Below, in pieces: positions 45,805 through 55,757 of a stretch of 64,000 nt of DNA. The stretch is from Litorivicinus lipolyticus. GTDB taxonomy: Bacteria > Pseudomonadota > Gammaproteobacteria > Pseudomonadales > Litorivicinaceae. Position 1 is the first letter of the stretch, and each line of letters opens with the position of its first letter. A model generated the notes under the pieces. The model ran no database searches and had not been told where the DNA came from. It saw only the letters and a list, made by a program, of their open reading frames with translations. Both the position numbers and the translations under genes were made by a program. The DNA is taken from the NCBI RefSeq assembly GCF_009650135.1, contig NZ_CP045871.1:1901001-1965000 (forward strand), given 5' to 3'.

Positions 45805-45850
45805 CTAGTGCCTCTGCTCAAGTTGCCGGACTGTTAATCCGAATGGGACT

Positions 45851-45943
45851 ATCCCGTTAGCGGGATACGGACAACGCGCTAAACGCCCTGTCCGTATCCA
45901 ACTGTAATAAAGACGCATAAAGGCCGGTGGCAAAAATGCCACC
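45851..45943 (-). promoter_or_regulatory. Structured rplL-rpoB leader (attenuator or processing site)
   Basis: The 168-base gap holds three inverted repeats. One is GGTGGCA/TGCCACC (45926-45943), with TTTAT after it on the minus strand. The second is an 11-pair stem GGATACGGACA/TGTCCGTATCC (45863-45899). The third, ATCCCG/CGGGAT (45851-45866), shares bases with the second, so the two exclude each other. In E. coli this gap contains an attenuator and an RNase III site; an equivalent is likely. Confidence 0.65.
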
Positions 45944-45972
45944 AGCCTCGCGTCGCAATAAAGCGAAGAGTA

Positions 45973-46350
45973 TTACTTCAGCTCTACAGAAGCGCCTGCT
46001 TCTTCCAGCTGTTTCTTGATCTCTTCAGCTTCGTCTTTGCTAGCTGCTTCTTTGACGGTGTTAGGAGCGCCGTCTACCAGTTCTTTAGCTTCTTTCAAGC
46101 CCAGACCGGTGATACCACGAACAACCTTGATCACGTTAACTTTCTTCTCGCCTGCGCCAGTCAAGATAACGTCAAATTCAGTTTGCTCTTCAGCAGCAGC
46201 AGCGTCGCCGCCAGCAGCGGGAGCAGCGGCAGCTACTGCAACAGCAGCAGTTACACCGAACTTCTCTTCCATTGCTTCAACCAGTTCTACTACTTCCATT
46301 ACGCTCATGTCTGCGATTGCGTTCAGGATATCTTCTTTAGCTAGTGCCAT
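45973..46350 (-). CDS. rplL: Ribosomal protein L7/L12
   Basis: 125 residues: an N-terminal dimer domain, an Ala-rich hinge ([19 protein letters not shown], about 36-54) and the factor-binding C-terminal domain ([23 protein letters not shown]). Present in several copies on the stalk. Confidence 0.98.
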   Translation of the reverse strand: MALAKEDILNAIADMSVMEVVELVEAMEEKFGVTAAVAVAAAAPAAGGDAAAAEEQTEFDVILTGAGEKKVNVIKVVRGITGLGLKEAKELVDGAPNTVKEAASKDEAEEIKKQLEEAGASVELK

Positions 46351-46389
46351 TTTTAATTCTCCAAATGTTTAAACGAAACGGGGGCTGTC

Positions 46390-46920
46390 TTAAGCCGCCT
46401 GTTCCTTTTGATCTTTTACAGCGACGACGGTGCGAACCAACTTGGTCGGAATCGCGTCCAAAGTCTGGGCCAGCTTGGTAATGGGCGCGTTCATAACGCT
46501 CATCAGCATGCTGATTGCCTGATCTTTGGTCGGTAGCTTAGCTACCGCGTCTAACTGACTGCCGTCCATCAATTTGCCACCTAGGGCAATTGCGCGGACT
46601 TCCAGTGCGTCGTGTGCTTTAACCGCGTCCTTTAGGACTCGCGCGGCCGCACCTGGATCTTCCAGGCTAAAAGCAAACAAGCTAGGACCGACTAATGCCG
46701 GATCCAAACACTCAAATTCGGTGCCAACGACTGCCCGCTTGGCCAGTGTGTTACGCACAACGCGCAAGTACACACCACCACTACGTGCCAAGGCACGCAG
46801 TTCGGTCAGTTGTCCCACGGTCATACCGCGGTAGTCAGCAACGACAGCAGACAGAGCGCCTGCAGCAACTTTATTGACTTCAGCAACAATCTGCTGCTTG
46901 TCTTCTAGTCGCAATGCCAT
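46390..46920 (-). CDS. rplJ: Ribosomal protein L10
   Basis: 176 residues from ATG 46920 (MALRLEDKQQIVAEVNKV); AGGAG is eight bases away. The ATG at 46926 would leave only two bases and is rejected. Base of the L12 stalk; with L12 it represses its own mRNA leader. Confidence 0.97.
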   Translation of the reverse strand: MALRLEDKQQIVAEVNKVAAGALSAVVADYRGMTVGQLTELRALARSGGVYLRVVRNTLAKRAVVGTEFECLDPALVGPSLFAFSLEDPGAAARVLKDAVKAHDALEVRAIALGGKLMDGSQLDAVAKLPTKDQAISMLMSVMNAPITKLAQTLDAIPTKLVRTVVAVKDQKEQAA

Positions 46921-47098
46921 GGGCATCTCTCCTGTCTATTGATGAAAACGCTCAGGCTATGCCTGAGCACCCTTTTTGGTGCTCTCATCGAAATTCGATG
47001 GGGAACACCGTCTGCGCAGGACATTAAGCGACCACCTCAGAAGAGAATGGAGCACCTGCGGTCTTTGACGGTTCCCACAAGGGGAACCCCCAAAATTC
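46921..47098 (-). promoter_or_regulatory. L10 leader, likely L10-L12 binding site
   Basis: This 178-base minus-strand leader has GACCGCAGGTGC and, further on, CTGCGCAGACGGTG, close to the paired elements of the E. coli rplJ leader bound by L10(L12)4. A GGTGCTC/GAGCACC hairpin and a CTCAGGC/GCCTGAG hairpin follow before the ribosome site. Autogenous control of rplJL is therefore expected. Confidence 0.75.
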
Positions 47099-47797
47099 TT
47101 ACTTTTCGGCCAGTGAACCCTGGTCGACCGTCAATCCGGGACCCATCGTTGTCGACAGGGTCACCTTGCGAACGTAAATACCTTTGGCTGACGCAGGCTT
47201 GGCTTTGCGCAAGTCTGACAGCAGGGCTTCAACGTTTTCTTGCAGTGCAGCGGGCTCAAAACCAACGCGGCCAACCGGCGCGTGGATGATGCCGTTCTTG
47301 TCAACGCGGTAACGAACCTGCCCTGACTTAGCATTCTTGACCGCTTCAGCAACGTTCGGCGTGACCGTACCAACCTTGGGGTTAGGCATCAGGCCGCGAG
47401 GACCCAAGATCTGGCCCAACTGGCCAACAACGCGCATGGCGTCCGGGCTTGCAATAACCACGTCAAAGTTGAGCTGACCGGCTTTAACTTGCTCAGCCAG
47501 ATCGTCCATGCCGACGATGTCAGCGCCAGCAGCCTTGGCCGCTTCAGCGTTGTCGCCTGAGGTGAATACCGCAACGCGAACATCTTTGCCGGTGCCGTTA
47601 GGCAACACGGTAGCGCCACGCACCACTTGATCTGATTTACGCGGGTCGATACCCAAGTTGATAGCCACGTCCACCGACTCGGAGAACTTGACCGAGCTAA
47701 TTTCGTTCAACAGCGCAGCAGCATCGGTGAATGCGTAGGACTTGCCGACTTCAACTTTCTCTGCGATCGCCTTTTGGCGCTTAGTAAACTTGGCCAC
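47099..47797 (-). CDS. rplA: Ribosomal protein L1
   Basis: 232 residues ([23 protein letters not shown]). Stalk protein that guides E-site tRNA release and represses rplKA in E. coli. It directly abuts rplK. Confidence 0.98.
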   Translation of the reverse strand: MAKFTKRQKAIAEKVEVGKSYAFTDAAALLNEISSVKFSESVDVAINLGIDPRKSDQVVRGATVLPNGTGKDVRVAVFTSGDNAEAAKAAGADIVGMDDLAEQVKAGQLNFDVVIASPDAMRVVGQLGQILGPRGLMPNPKVGTVTPNVAEAVKNAKSGQVRYRVDKNGIIHAPVGRVGFEPAALQENVEALLSDLRKAKPASAKGIYVRKVTLSTTMGPGLTVDQGSLAEK

Positions 47798-48229
47798 TTA
47801 TAGACCCTCCACGTTCAGACCCATTGAGCGAGCGGTGCCGGCGATGGTGCGGACAGCCGCGTCCATGTCAGCGGCCGTCAAGTCAGGCTCTTTGGTGGTT
47901 GCAATTTCTTCCAGCTGAGCGCGTGTAACCGTGCCCACTTTTTCAGTGTTCGGGCGCGCAGAACCACTTTTCAGACCGGCTGCTTTTTTCAGCAATACGC
48001 TGGCAGGCGGAGTCTTAGTGATAAAGGTAAAGCTACGATCGCTGAATACAGAGATAACAACCGGAATGGGCAGGCCCGCTTCCATGTTCTGGGTCTGGGC
48101 GTTAAACGCTTTACAGAACTCCATGATGTTAACGCCGTGCTGACCCAGCGCAGGACCGACCGGCGGGCTGGGGTTCGCTTTACCTGCAGCTACCTGCAGC
48201 TTGATGTAGGCATCGATTTTCTTAGCCAT
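47798..48229 (-). CDS. rplK: Ribosomal protein L11
   Basis: 143 residues ([43 protein letters not shown]); the proline-rich N-terminal domain helps RelA sense uncharged tRNA and binds thiopeptides. Confidence 0.98.
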   Translation of the reverse strand: MAKKIDAYIKLQVAAGKANPSPPVGPALGQHGVNIMEFCKAFNAQTQNMEAGLPIPVVISVFSDRSFTFITKTPPASVLLKKAAGLKSGSARPNTEKVGTVTRAQLEEIATTKEPDLTAADMDAAVRTIAGTARSMGLNVEGL

Positions 48230-48278
48230 GATTTTCTCCTAGTGGGTACAAGCGCCTTTCGGCTCCCCGGTTTAAACG

Positions 48279-48809
48279 TCAGCCTTTGGCGACCTGAGCA
48301 AATTCCAGCTCAACCGGCGTAGACCGACCAAAAATAATGACCGCAACTTGCAAGCGGCTCTTGTCGTAATTGACTTCTTCAACGGTGCCATTGAAGTCGG
48401 CAAAGGGACCATCGATAACGCGGACCATTTCGCCCGGCTCGAACAAGGTCTTCGGCTTGGGCTTGTCGACGTCCGTGCTGACACGGTCCAAAATCTCGTC
48501 AGCTTCGCGCTGCGACAACGGACGCGGGTTATCCGCAGTTCCGCCGATAAATCCGAGCACGCGGCTGACCGACTTAACGGTGTGCCAGGTGACGTCATCC
48601 ATTTCCATCTCGACCATGACGTAGCCAGGATAGAACTTGCGCTCGCTCTTACGCTTTTTGCCGTCACGGATCTCTACCACTTCTTCGGTAGGGACCAAGA
48701 TCTGACCGAACTTGTCTTGCAGACCCTCAAGCTCGATTTTCTCGAGGAGCGAGCGCATCACATGTTTTTCGTAGCCAGAAAAGGCCTGTACGACATACCA
48801 GCGTTTCAT
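48279..48809 (-). CDS. nusG: Transcription factor NusG
   Basis: 176 residues from ATG 48809 ([17 protein letters not shown]); the frame upstream to 48851 overlaps secE and lacks a site. NGN domain, then a KOW domain (about 123-176, [28 protein letters not shown]). It links polymerase to Rho or to S10 in the ribosome. Confidence 0.98.
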   Translation of the reverse strand: MKRWYVVQAFSGYEKHVMRSLLEKIELEGLQDKFGQILVPTEEVVEIRDGKKRKSERKFYPGYVMVEMEMDDVTWHTVKSVSRVLGFIGGTADNPRPLSQREADEILDRVSTDVDKPKPKTLFEPGEMVRVIDGPFADFNGTVEEVNYDKSRLQVAVIIFGRSTPVELEFAQVAKG

Positions 48810-48819
48810 AATTCTCTCT

Positions 48820-49191
48820 TTAGCCGATAACTGAGGACACGCCCCAGCCAATCAAAGAATCCAAAGCCCACAACAACAGGGCCACCACCAATGTCACACC
48901 AATGACGATCAGGGTAGTTTGGGTCAGTTCAGGACGGGTCGGCCAGACAACGCGGCGCAACTCCGCACGCGCCTCTTTGATCAGAGAGGCGAACGCCATC
49001 CCTTTAACCGTCTGCAAGGCAACGAAACCGGCGACGGCAAAAACCACCAGCGCGGCGATGGCGCGGTACAAGACCGACTCACCACTAAAAAATGCGTTGC
49101 CGTAGGCCAAGCCGCCTAGCAGCGCAATGACGACCAGCCATTTAATGGCATCAAGTGCTCCGCCGTTTTGTGCTTCTGCGTTTGTGCTCAT
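48820..49191 (-). CDS. secE: Preprotein translocase subunit SecE
   Basis: 123 residues with three hydrophobic segments. The conserved amphipathic segment and third helix are [32 protein letters not shown]. It precedes nusG, as in most gammaproteobacteria. Confidence 0.97.
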   Translation of the reverse strand: MSTNAEAQNGGALDAIKWLVVIALLGGLAYGNAFFSGESVLYRAIAALVVFAVAGFVALQTVKGMAFASLIKEARAELRRVVWPTRPELTQTTLIVIGVTLVVALLLWALDSLIGWGVSSVIG

Positions 49192-49209
49192 GTCACCACT
49201 CTAAAGACG

Positions 49210-49248
49210 AAAAAGCTGGCCCGATTACAGCAATGTAACCGGACCAGC
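49210..49248 (-). terminator. Terminator after tRNA-Trp
   Basis: On the minus strand a long stem (GCTGGTCC... with GGGCCAGC, further extended by GTTACA/TGTAAT) ends in TTTTT. Some read-through or a separate promoter would be needed for secE-nusG. Confidence 0.85.
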
Positions 49249-49254
49249 GGTGTT

Positions 49255-49330
49255 TGGCAGGCCCAGAGGGATTCGAACCCCCGACCCTCGGTTTTGGAGA
49301 CCGATGCTCTACCAGCTGAGCTATAGGCCT
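49255..49330 (-). tRNA. trpT: tRNA-Trp (CCA)
   Basis: 76 bases with CCA encoded. Acceptor AGGCCTA pairs with TGGGCCT (one G-T), the discriminator is G, the anticodon loop reads CTCCAAA with anticodon CCA, and the T loop is GTTCGAATCC. It sits between tuf and secE, as in E. coli. Confidence 0.97.
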
Positions 49331-49405
49331 AAACTTTTGGAGCGCGAATTCTATGGCCTGACCGACCAAGCGTCAAGCAAGGATTCACATTTCGCACCCT
49401 GTCAT

Positions 49406-49434
49406 AAAAAAGCCCCGGCGGATGCCAGGGCTTC
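49406..49434 (-). terminator. Terminator after tuf copy 2
   Basis: Same stem as behind tuf copy 1, with loop ATCC instead of AATC on the minus strand, followed by six U. Confidence 0.9.
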
Positions 49435-49439
49435 TTTGC

Positions 49440-49453
49440 GGACCCGAAGGTCC
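49440..49453 (-). other. UUCG-capped hairpin in the tuf copy 2 3' UTR
   Basis: On the minus strand GGACC-UUCG-GGUCC. Relative to copy 1 (GGGCC-UUCG-GGCCC) the middle G-C pair became A-U on both sides, a compensated change that keeps the stem. Confidence 0.75.
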
Positions 49454-49499
49454 CACTGAACACTTCAACGACCAGGCCCGTGAGCCCAGCCGCATCAAA

Positions 49500-50690
<1,191 letters not shown>

Positions 50691-50728
50691 CGCGCCAAAC
50701 TCCTAAATATCATCGTTGAACTTACACC

Positions 50729-50755
50729 AAAAGGGCGACCGCGCTGCGATCACCC
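50729..50755 (-). terminator. Hairpin with T run between tRNA-Tyr and tuf copy 2
   Basis: On the minus strand GGGTGATCGC-AGC-GCGGTCGCCC (two G-T pairs) is followed by TTTT. It may be a terminator or a processing site; tuf would then need partial read-through. Confidence 0.65.
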
Positions 50756-50767
50756 AATGGCGAGAAA

Positions 50768-50852
50768 TGGTGGAGGGGGCAGGATTCGAACCTGCGAAGG
50801 CTGAGCCGGCAGATTTACAGTCTGCTCCCGTTGACCGCTTGGGTACCCCTCC
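50768..50852 (-). tRNA. tyrU: tRNA-Tyr (GTA)
   Basis: 85 bases with CCA encoded, long variable arm as in class II tRNAs, anticodon loop CTGTAAA giving GTA, acceptor GGAGGGG with CCCCTCC. Confidence 0.96.
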
Positions 50853-50913
50853 GGTGCGCGGATTGTGGAGATCGAGCACTAGGCTGTCAAACGTTTTGTC
50901 ACAATCGAGCGTT

Positions 50914-50989
50914 TGGTGCCGGCAGCAAGAATCGAACTCGCGACCTTCGCATTACAAGTGCGCTGCTCTACCTACTGAGCTATGCCGGC
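50914..50989 (-). tRNA. thrU: tRNA-Thr (TGT)
   Basis: 76 bases with CCA encoded; acceptor GCCGGCA with TGCCGGC, anticodon loop CTTGTAA giving TGT. The E. coli locus also has glyT and thrT before tufB; no tRNA-Gly is present here. Confidence 0.96.
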
Positions 50990-50998
50990 GCGGGGCGT

Positions 50999-51027
50999 AA
51001 TATAGGGATAAACAATGCCTATGGCAA
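50999..51027 (-). promoter_or_regulatory. Promoter of the tRNA-Thr/tRNA-Tyr/tuf unit
   Basis: On the minus strand TTGCCA (51027-51022), a 17-base spacer and TATATT (51004-50999). The sequence between the -10 box and the tRNA is ACGCCCC, a GC-rich discriminator of the kind that makes stable-RNA promoters sensitive to ppGpp. The -35 box overlaps the end of coaX. Confidence 0.65.
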
Positions 51028-51732
51028 CACTATTGTGAGCCCATCCAGCACTAAATTTTCGTGCAACTGCGTTGGGCGCTCCAGCAGGCCAGATAACCAG
51101 GGTGCATTGCCGCCGGTTAAGTGCACGATACCGACCGGCCCATGGCGACTTTCGTACCGATACAGCGCCTCTTTAATCAAACCGACATGCCCCAGCCGCA
51201 GCGCATGTTCGACACAGGTTTGGGTGTCGCGCCCGGGGCCGAGCTGAGCCTCGAACAAAGACTTCGCAGTTGAGCGAACCCGATCGGTCGACTCCCCAAG
51301 GGCCTTTCGACCCAGCTCGATGCCTGGGGCAATGTAGCCACCCAGGTGCTCGCCGGTGCGGGTCACAAAGTCAATGGTCAGTGCCGTGCCGGCCGAAATG
51401 ACGCAGCACGCCTCGCCGGGACGAAAGGCCGCCGCAATACCCAGCCACCGGTCGATGCCCAAGCGCTCGGGCTGGCGATACGCCGGCACCAAGCCGTTGG
51501 CCAAGGGCAGCACCTTGGGATAATCAATCGCGACACCGGGCCATGCCTGCTCACAGCGCCGTGCCCACAGGTGGGTGCGGTCCGCCGATAACACCGAGGC
51601 GATGCGTACACGCGCCACACCGATCTGGCGGAAACAGTCTTTGTCGTCAAACTGACCGGCGCCACTGTGACGGCCAAATCGCCACTTAACGCGCGAGTTA
51701 CCGAGGTCGCAATCAAGCGTGGGTACGGACAC
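51019..51732 (-). CDS. coaX: Type III pantothenate kinase
   Basis: First step of CoA synthesis, ATP + pantothenate. The GTG at 51732 lies six bases after AGGAG and gives 237 residues ([19 protein letters not shown]). An ATG at 51768 lacks a site and lies deeper in birA. Motifs: DLGNSRVKW, GIDRWLGI and SAGTALTIDFV. It overlaps birA by 20 bases, a pairing common in gammaproteobacteria. Confidence 0.94.
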   Translation of the reverse strand: MSVPTLDCDLGNSRVKWRFGRHSGAGQFDDKDCFRQIGVARVRIASVLSADRTHLWARRCEQAWPGVAIDYPKVLPLANGLVPAYRQPERLGIDRWLGIAAAFRPGEACCVISAGTALTIDFVTRTGEHLGGYIAPGIELGRKALGESTDRVRSTAKSLFEAQLGPGRDTQTCVEHALRLGHVGLIKEALYRYESRHGPVGIVHLTGGNAPWLSGLLERPTQLHENLVLDGLTIVLP

Positions 51733-52663
51733 TGACTTCTCCTGAACGAACCGCCTGTTCGCGGCCATCTACATTAACTTGTAATTCGCCGGCGTGATTA
51801 ATGCCACAGGCAAGGCCATGAACGTCGTCACCGCCGCTCAAAATGCGCACGCTTCGGCCCATCAATGCATCGTGCTTAGCATAGGTGGCACGCCACTGCT
51901 CCGGCTCCGTGACAAAGGATTGGAAAATGGCTCGGGCGACGCGACTGGCCAGCTGGTTGCGGGTGACGCTGGCTTTTAGACCAACCGTGCGCAGGTCCGA
52001 CCAAGGCTGGTCGATCTGGCTGGCCACGGACATCGGCGTTTGGACGTTCAGGCCAACGCCAACGACGGCGCGACAATGACCCAGCGGATCGCCCTGCACT
52101 TCCACTAATACCCCCCCGCATTTATGGTCGGCCACCCATAAATCGTTTGGCCACTTGACCTGGATGCCGCGCACCCCTTGCGTGGCCAGCAGCTTGGCGA
52201 TACCCGACCCGACACGCAGGCTAAGGGCATCCGGCAAGCCGTCATCAAAGGTCTGGGCGCAGGTTAGGTACAGGTTATGGCCCCAGGGCGAAACCCAAAC
52301 ACGCCCGCGTCGCCCTCTGCCCTGTGTTTGGTGTTCTGCCAACAGTACTTGTTGGCGCGCAGCGCTATGCAGGTCAAGCGCCATCAACGCCCGATTGGTG
52401 CTGTCCGTGCGCTCGACCACCTCAACCGTAATGCCGGCAAAGGTGCGCCGCAGCGATCGTCGAATACCGACCGGGTCCAGCCACTCGGCGCCACCGGGCA
52501 TACGATAACCGCGCGCCCGGACCGACTCGATAGCCATCCCTTGGGCCCGCAGCGCTTGAATCTGTTGATTAATGCCCGCTCGGCTGATCGCCAGCGCAGC
52601 CGCCAAATCAGGGCCACGATGAAACTGACCGTCGGCGAGCAAATCCAGAAGTGGTGTCATCAA
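51713..52663 (-). CDS. birA: Biotin-protein ligase / biotin operon repressor
   Basis: 316 residues. An N-terminal winged helix (about 1-60, [16 protein letters not shown]) makes it the bifunctional kind that can also repress bio genes. The catalytic domain has GRGRRGR (115-121), KWPNDL (170-175) and Lys181 in [11 protein letters not shown]-terminal SH3-like domain follows. Divergent from htpG. Confidence 0.96.
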   Translation of the reverse strand: MMTPLLDLLADGQFHRGPDLAAALAISRAGINQQIQALRAQGMAIESVRARGYRMPGGAEWLDPVGIRRSLRRTFAGITVEVVERTDSTNRALMALDLHSAARQQVLLAEHQTQGRGRRGRVWVSPWGHNLYLTCAQTFDDGLPDALSLRVGSGIAKLLATQGVRGIQVKWPNDLWVADHKCGGVLVEVQGDPLGHCRAVVGVGLNVQTPMSVASQIDQPWSDLRTVGLKASVTRNQLASRVARAIFQSFVTEPEQWRATYAKHDALMGRSVRILSGGDDVHGLACGINHAGELQVNVDGREQAVRSGEVSVRTHA

Positions 52664-52667
52664 GCCC

Positions 52668-52694
52668 CTTGAAAAGCAATAGACGGCCCTTACT
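52668..52694 (+). promoter_or_regulatory. Possible heat-shock (sigma-32) promoter of htpG
   Basis: CTTGAAA (52668-52674), preceded by CCC, matches the sigma-32 -35 box exactly. CCCTTACT (52687-52694) resembles the -10 box CCCCATNT, 12 bases further. A GGCCCT/AGGGCC inverted repeat overlaps it (52685-52701). Confidence 0.5.
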
Positions 52695-52728
52695 CAGGGC
52701 CTACAGAAACATCCCATGGAAGAACACA

Positions 52729-54591
52729 ATGTCAAAAGAAACCCTCGGCTTTCAGACCGAAGTCAAACAACTGCTGCACCTCATGGTGCACTCATTGTAT
52801 AGCGATCGTGAGATCTTTTTGCGCGAGCTTATTTCGAACGCCTCAGACGCCTGCGACAAACTACGTTTTGAAGCGCTGGAAAATGACGACCTCTATGAAG
52901 GTCAAACGGATCTAGGCATTACCCTAAGCGCAGACAAAGACGGCCGCCAGCTGATCATCAGCGACAGTGGCATCGGCATGAACCGAGACGACGTCATCCA
53001 AAACCTGGGCACCATCGCCAAATCAGGTACGGCAGACTTTTTATCCAATCTAAGCGGTGACCAGCGCAAAGACAGCCAACTGATCGGCCAGTTCGGCGTC
53101 GGCTTCTACTCGGGCTTCATGGTCGCCGACGAAATGATCGTCGAAACACGCAAGGCCGGTGAAGCCCAGGCGATCCGCTGGACCAGTACCGGGGACGGCC
53201 AATTCACGGTCGAAGAAATTGACAAAGCGGACCGCGGCACGCGCCTCATCCTGAAATTGAAAGAAGACGCCGCTGAATTCGCCGACGATTTCCGCTTGCG
53301 CAGCTTAGTCACCAAATACTCGGACCACATCCCGGTACCGGTGCGCATGTTTAAGGCCGATGACGAAGGCAACGCCACCACCGAGCTTGAAAACGTTAAC
53401 GAAGCCAAGGCACTGTGGACACTGGCCAAGTCGGACATCAGCAAAGAAGACTACCAGGCCTTTTATAAGCACATCGCGAGTGACTGGGAAGATGCAGCGA
53501 CCTGGGCGCACAACAAAGTCGAGGGCAAGCTGGACTACACCAGTTTGCTGTATGTACCCAAACGCGCACCCTTTGATTTGTGGAACCGAGAAGCCCCCAA
53601 AGGCCTGAAACTGTATGTTCAGCGCGTCTTTATCATGGACAAGGCCGAGGAGTTTTTGCCGCTGTACCTGCGCTTTATCCGCGGCGTCGTGGACACCAAC
53701 GACCTGTCGCTTAACGTCAGCCGTGAGATTCTGCAAAACGACCCGCAGGTCCAAAGCATGAAAGCGGCGCTGACCAAGCGTGCGCTGGACACGCTAGAAA
53801 AAATGGCCAGCAAGGATAGCGACGCCTACCAAGCCTTTTACGAGCAATTCGGCGAAGTGCTAAAAGAAGGCCCGGCCGAAGATTTCGCCAACAAAGAGAA
53901 AATCGCGGGCTTACTGCGCTTTGCTTCGACGCTGGACAACGACGCCAAACAAAGCCAATCGCTGGACGCGTACATTGAACGCGCTGGTGACGAGCAAGAC
54001 AGCATTTATGTGGTGGTCGCCGACAGCCACGCCAACGCACTTGGCAGCCCCTATTTGGAATTCTTCCGTAAGCAGGGCAAAGAAGTGTTGCTACTCAGCG
54101 ATCGCATCGACGAATGGCTGGTCTCGCACTTGGCCGAGTACAAAGGCAAGAAGCTGGTGGATATCGCCAAGGGTGATGTGGACGTCGAAAAACTGGGTAG
54201 CAAGGACGACGCCGACAAACTCAAAGCAGCCGCTGAAGATGCCAAGGACTTGTTGGCACGCATGCAGGCGGTGCTGAGTGACGACGTTGAGTCCGTCCGC
54301 GTGTCCGGTCGACTGGTCGACAGCCCGTCATGTCTGGTCGTGAATGAAAACGACATGGGCATCCAAATGCGCCGGATCATGGAGGCCTCAGGTCAAAGCA
54401 TGCCCGCCAGCAAGCCGATCCTGGAGATCAATCCCGAGCACGCGCTGATTAAAGGCTTGGACGCCGAAGCCGACGAAGACCGTTTCGACAAGGTCACCCG
54501 CGTGTTGCTGGACCAAGCTCGCTTAGCCGCCGGCGACACCTTGGAAGACGCCGCCAGCTACGTCCGCCGGGTCAACGAACTGCTCGTTTAA
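52729..54591 (+). CDS. htpG: Molecular chaperone HtpG (Hsp90)
   Basis: 620 residues from ATG 52729 ([20 protein letters not shown]), preceded by GGAAGA; the longer frame from 52651 overlaps birA. The ATP-binding domain has [28 protein letters not shown] and [15 protein letters not shown]. The middle domain contains the [11 protein letters not shown] segment. A C-terminal dimer domain follows. Confidence 0.98.
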   Translation: MSKETLGFQTEVKQLLHLMVHSLYSDREIFLRELISNASDACDKLRFEALENDDLYEGQTDLGITLSADKDGRQLIISDSGIGMNRDDVIQNLGTIAKSGTADFLSNLSGDQRKDSQLIGQFGVGFYSGFMVADEMIVETRKAGEAQAIRWTSTGDGQFTVEEIDKADRGTRLILKLKEDAAEFADDFRLRSLVTKYSDHIPVPVRMFKADDEGNATTELENVNEAKALWTLAKSDISKEDYQAFYKHIASDWEDAATWAHNKVEGKLDYTSLLYVPKRAPFDLWNREAPKGLKLYVQRVFIMDKAEEFLPLYLRFIRGVVDTNDLSLNVSREILQNDPQVQSMKAALTKRALDTLEKMASKDSDAYQAFYEQFGEVLKEGPAEDFANKEKIAGLLRFASTLDNDAKQSQSLDAYIERAGDEQDSIYVVVADSHANALGSPYLEFFRKQGKEVLLLSDRIDEWLVSHLAEYKGKKLVDIAKGDVDVEKLGSKDDADKLKAAAEDAKDLLARMQAVLSDDVESVRVSGRLVDSPSCLVVNENDMGIQMRRIMEASGQSMPASKPILEINPEHALIKGLDAEADEDRFDKVTRVLLDQARLAAGDTLEDAASYVRRVNELLV

Positions 54592-54610
54592 TCGCATGCC
54601 GCGTTGGGGC

Positions 54611-55579
54611 TCAGGCCCCGGCGCGGTGCATTAGCTGTGCGTAAAGCGACAGCTCATCGAAGATCATCCACTCGTTCAGAATCTTGCCGTCACGCAGCTC
54701 AAAGTGACTGGCGCCCAACAACGCCACCTCGGCATCCACCGCCGGACCAAACATCGACACGCGGTCGTGCTTGGCCTTGACGCTCCAGCGCAGAGCAATG
54801 CGCACCGGCTTATTAGCATCGGCACGAACAATGACGTGGTGAATGGTCAAGACGGGCTCGGACAATCCACCAAAGCGTTCCTGGTCCCAGGCCTGCAAGC
54901 CCGTTAATCCATGCACCAAACTCGCCCCCGAACCTTCAAAGCGCAGCGCACGGTCATAATGCTCGACCCATGAATGATCGCCGGTCAAGCGCTTGTGGTA
55001 AGCCTGAATCGCGACCTCGGCCACGGCGGCATCGCCGTGCACGCGAACGCTGTCGGACCACCGAGCAACCAAGTCATCGGCACTGGTCTGGCCATCCGTG
55101 TTGCCCAACTCAATCATGCGCGCGACCTGAAGCTCGGGTTCGATCCCGAGTTGAATCGCAACACCGCAATTGTCCCGGACCAAATACTCATCAACGATTT
55201 TGTCGGCTTCGCAAATGCAGTCGGCGATGGTCAGCATCGTGACCGCCAATCCAGTCGGCGCGCCGAACAATCCATCACCGATATGGTGACAGGGAGACCG
55301 CACCCGATGAGATGAGTAAAACACCCGCTCATCCCAGTCTCCTACGATGATGTCATCGGCCAGCAGTTCGCGGTCTGGAAACTGATCCAAGGTCGCCTGG
55401 GTTCCGGCAATGACCGGCTCGACACCGACCGATACCGACATCGGGGTCTTAACTGGACAATCATAACTGTACCAATCATGTATCAATTCAAGGCCACGAA
55501 GCTCCCAGATCCGATAGGTGATATCGAGGATGTAGTGCTCTGGTGATTTGAACTCACTCGAAAACCCTTGCATTCCCAC
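54611..55579 (-). CDS. Two-domain NTF2/SnoaL-like protein, function unknown
   Basis: 322 residues without signal peptide or membrane segments. It seems to hold two NTF2-like (SnoaL-type) units, about 10-150 and 165-320: each has an early long helix and a late strand pair, for example DWYSYDCPVKTPMSV with DNCGVAIQLG, and VEHYDRALRFEGSG with ILNEWMIFDELSLYAQL. Such folds bind small molecules; some are enzymes. It is divergent from the ddd genes across 178 bases, so a role in DMSP use is possible, but no ddd gene of this type is known to me. Confidence 0.75.
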   Translation of the reverse strand: MGMQGFSSEFKSPEHYILDITYRIWELRGLELIHDWYSYDCPVKTPMSVSVGVEPVIAGTQATLDQFPDRELLADDIIVGDWDERVFYSSHRVRSPCHHIGDGLFGAPTGLAVTMLTIADCICEADKIVDEYLVRDNCGVAIQLGIEPELQVARMIELGNTDGQTSADDLVARWSDSVRVHGDAAVAEVAIQAYHKRLTGDHSWVEHYDRALRFEGSGASLVHGLTGLQAWDQERFGGLSEPVLTIHHVIVRADANKPVRIALRWSVKAKHDRVSMFGPAVDAEVALLGASHFELRDGKILNEWMIFDELSLYAQLMHRAGA

Positions 55580-55655
55580 GGCCCGCTCCTCTGTCTAGTG
55601 GATCTCGAGTCTAGGTCAGTGCATTCGCATGCACAAGGCGCTCGACCTACCCATC

Positions 55656-55670
55656 ATAAGCATCACTTAT
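55656..55670. promoter_or_regulatory. LysR-type operator candidate upstream of dddC
   Basis: ATAAG-CATCA-CTTAT is a perfect 5-5-5 inverted repeat with the T-N11-A form of LysR-family sites. It lies about 90 bases before dddC in the divergent gap, where an activator would bind. A second inverted repeat, TGCAT-TCGC-ATGCA, is at 55620-55633. Confidence 0.5.
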
Positions 55671-55757
55671 AGTGTGGTTTTGAAATTCTAATTGGTCAGC
55701 GCCGGTGTTTTTTGGGATTGTACGAGCCCTACAGTAATCTGCTAACGGAGCCCCACC

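Noticed and set aside
54599..54626. Terminator after htpG
   Set aside because: A CCGCG/CGCGG plus GGGGC/GCCCC hairpin exists, but no T run follows and it runs into the end of the NTF2-like gene, so it is not called.
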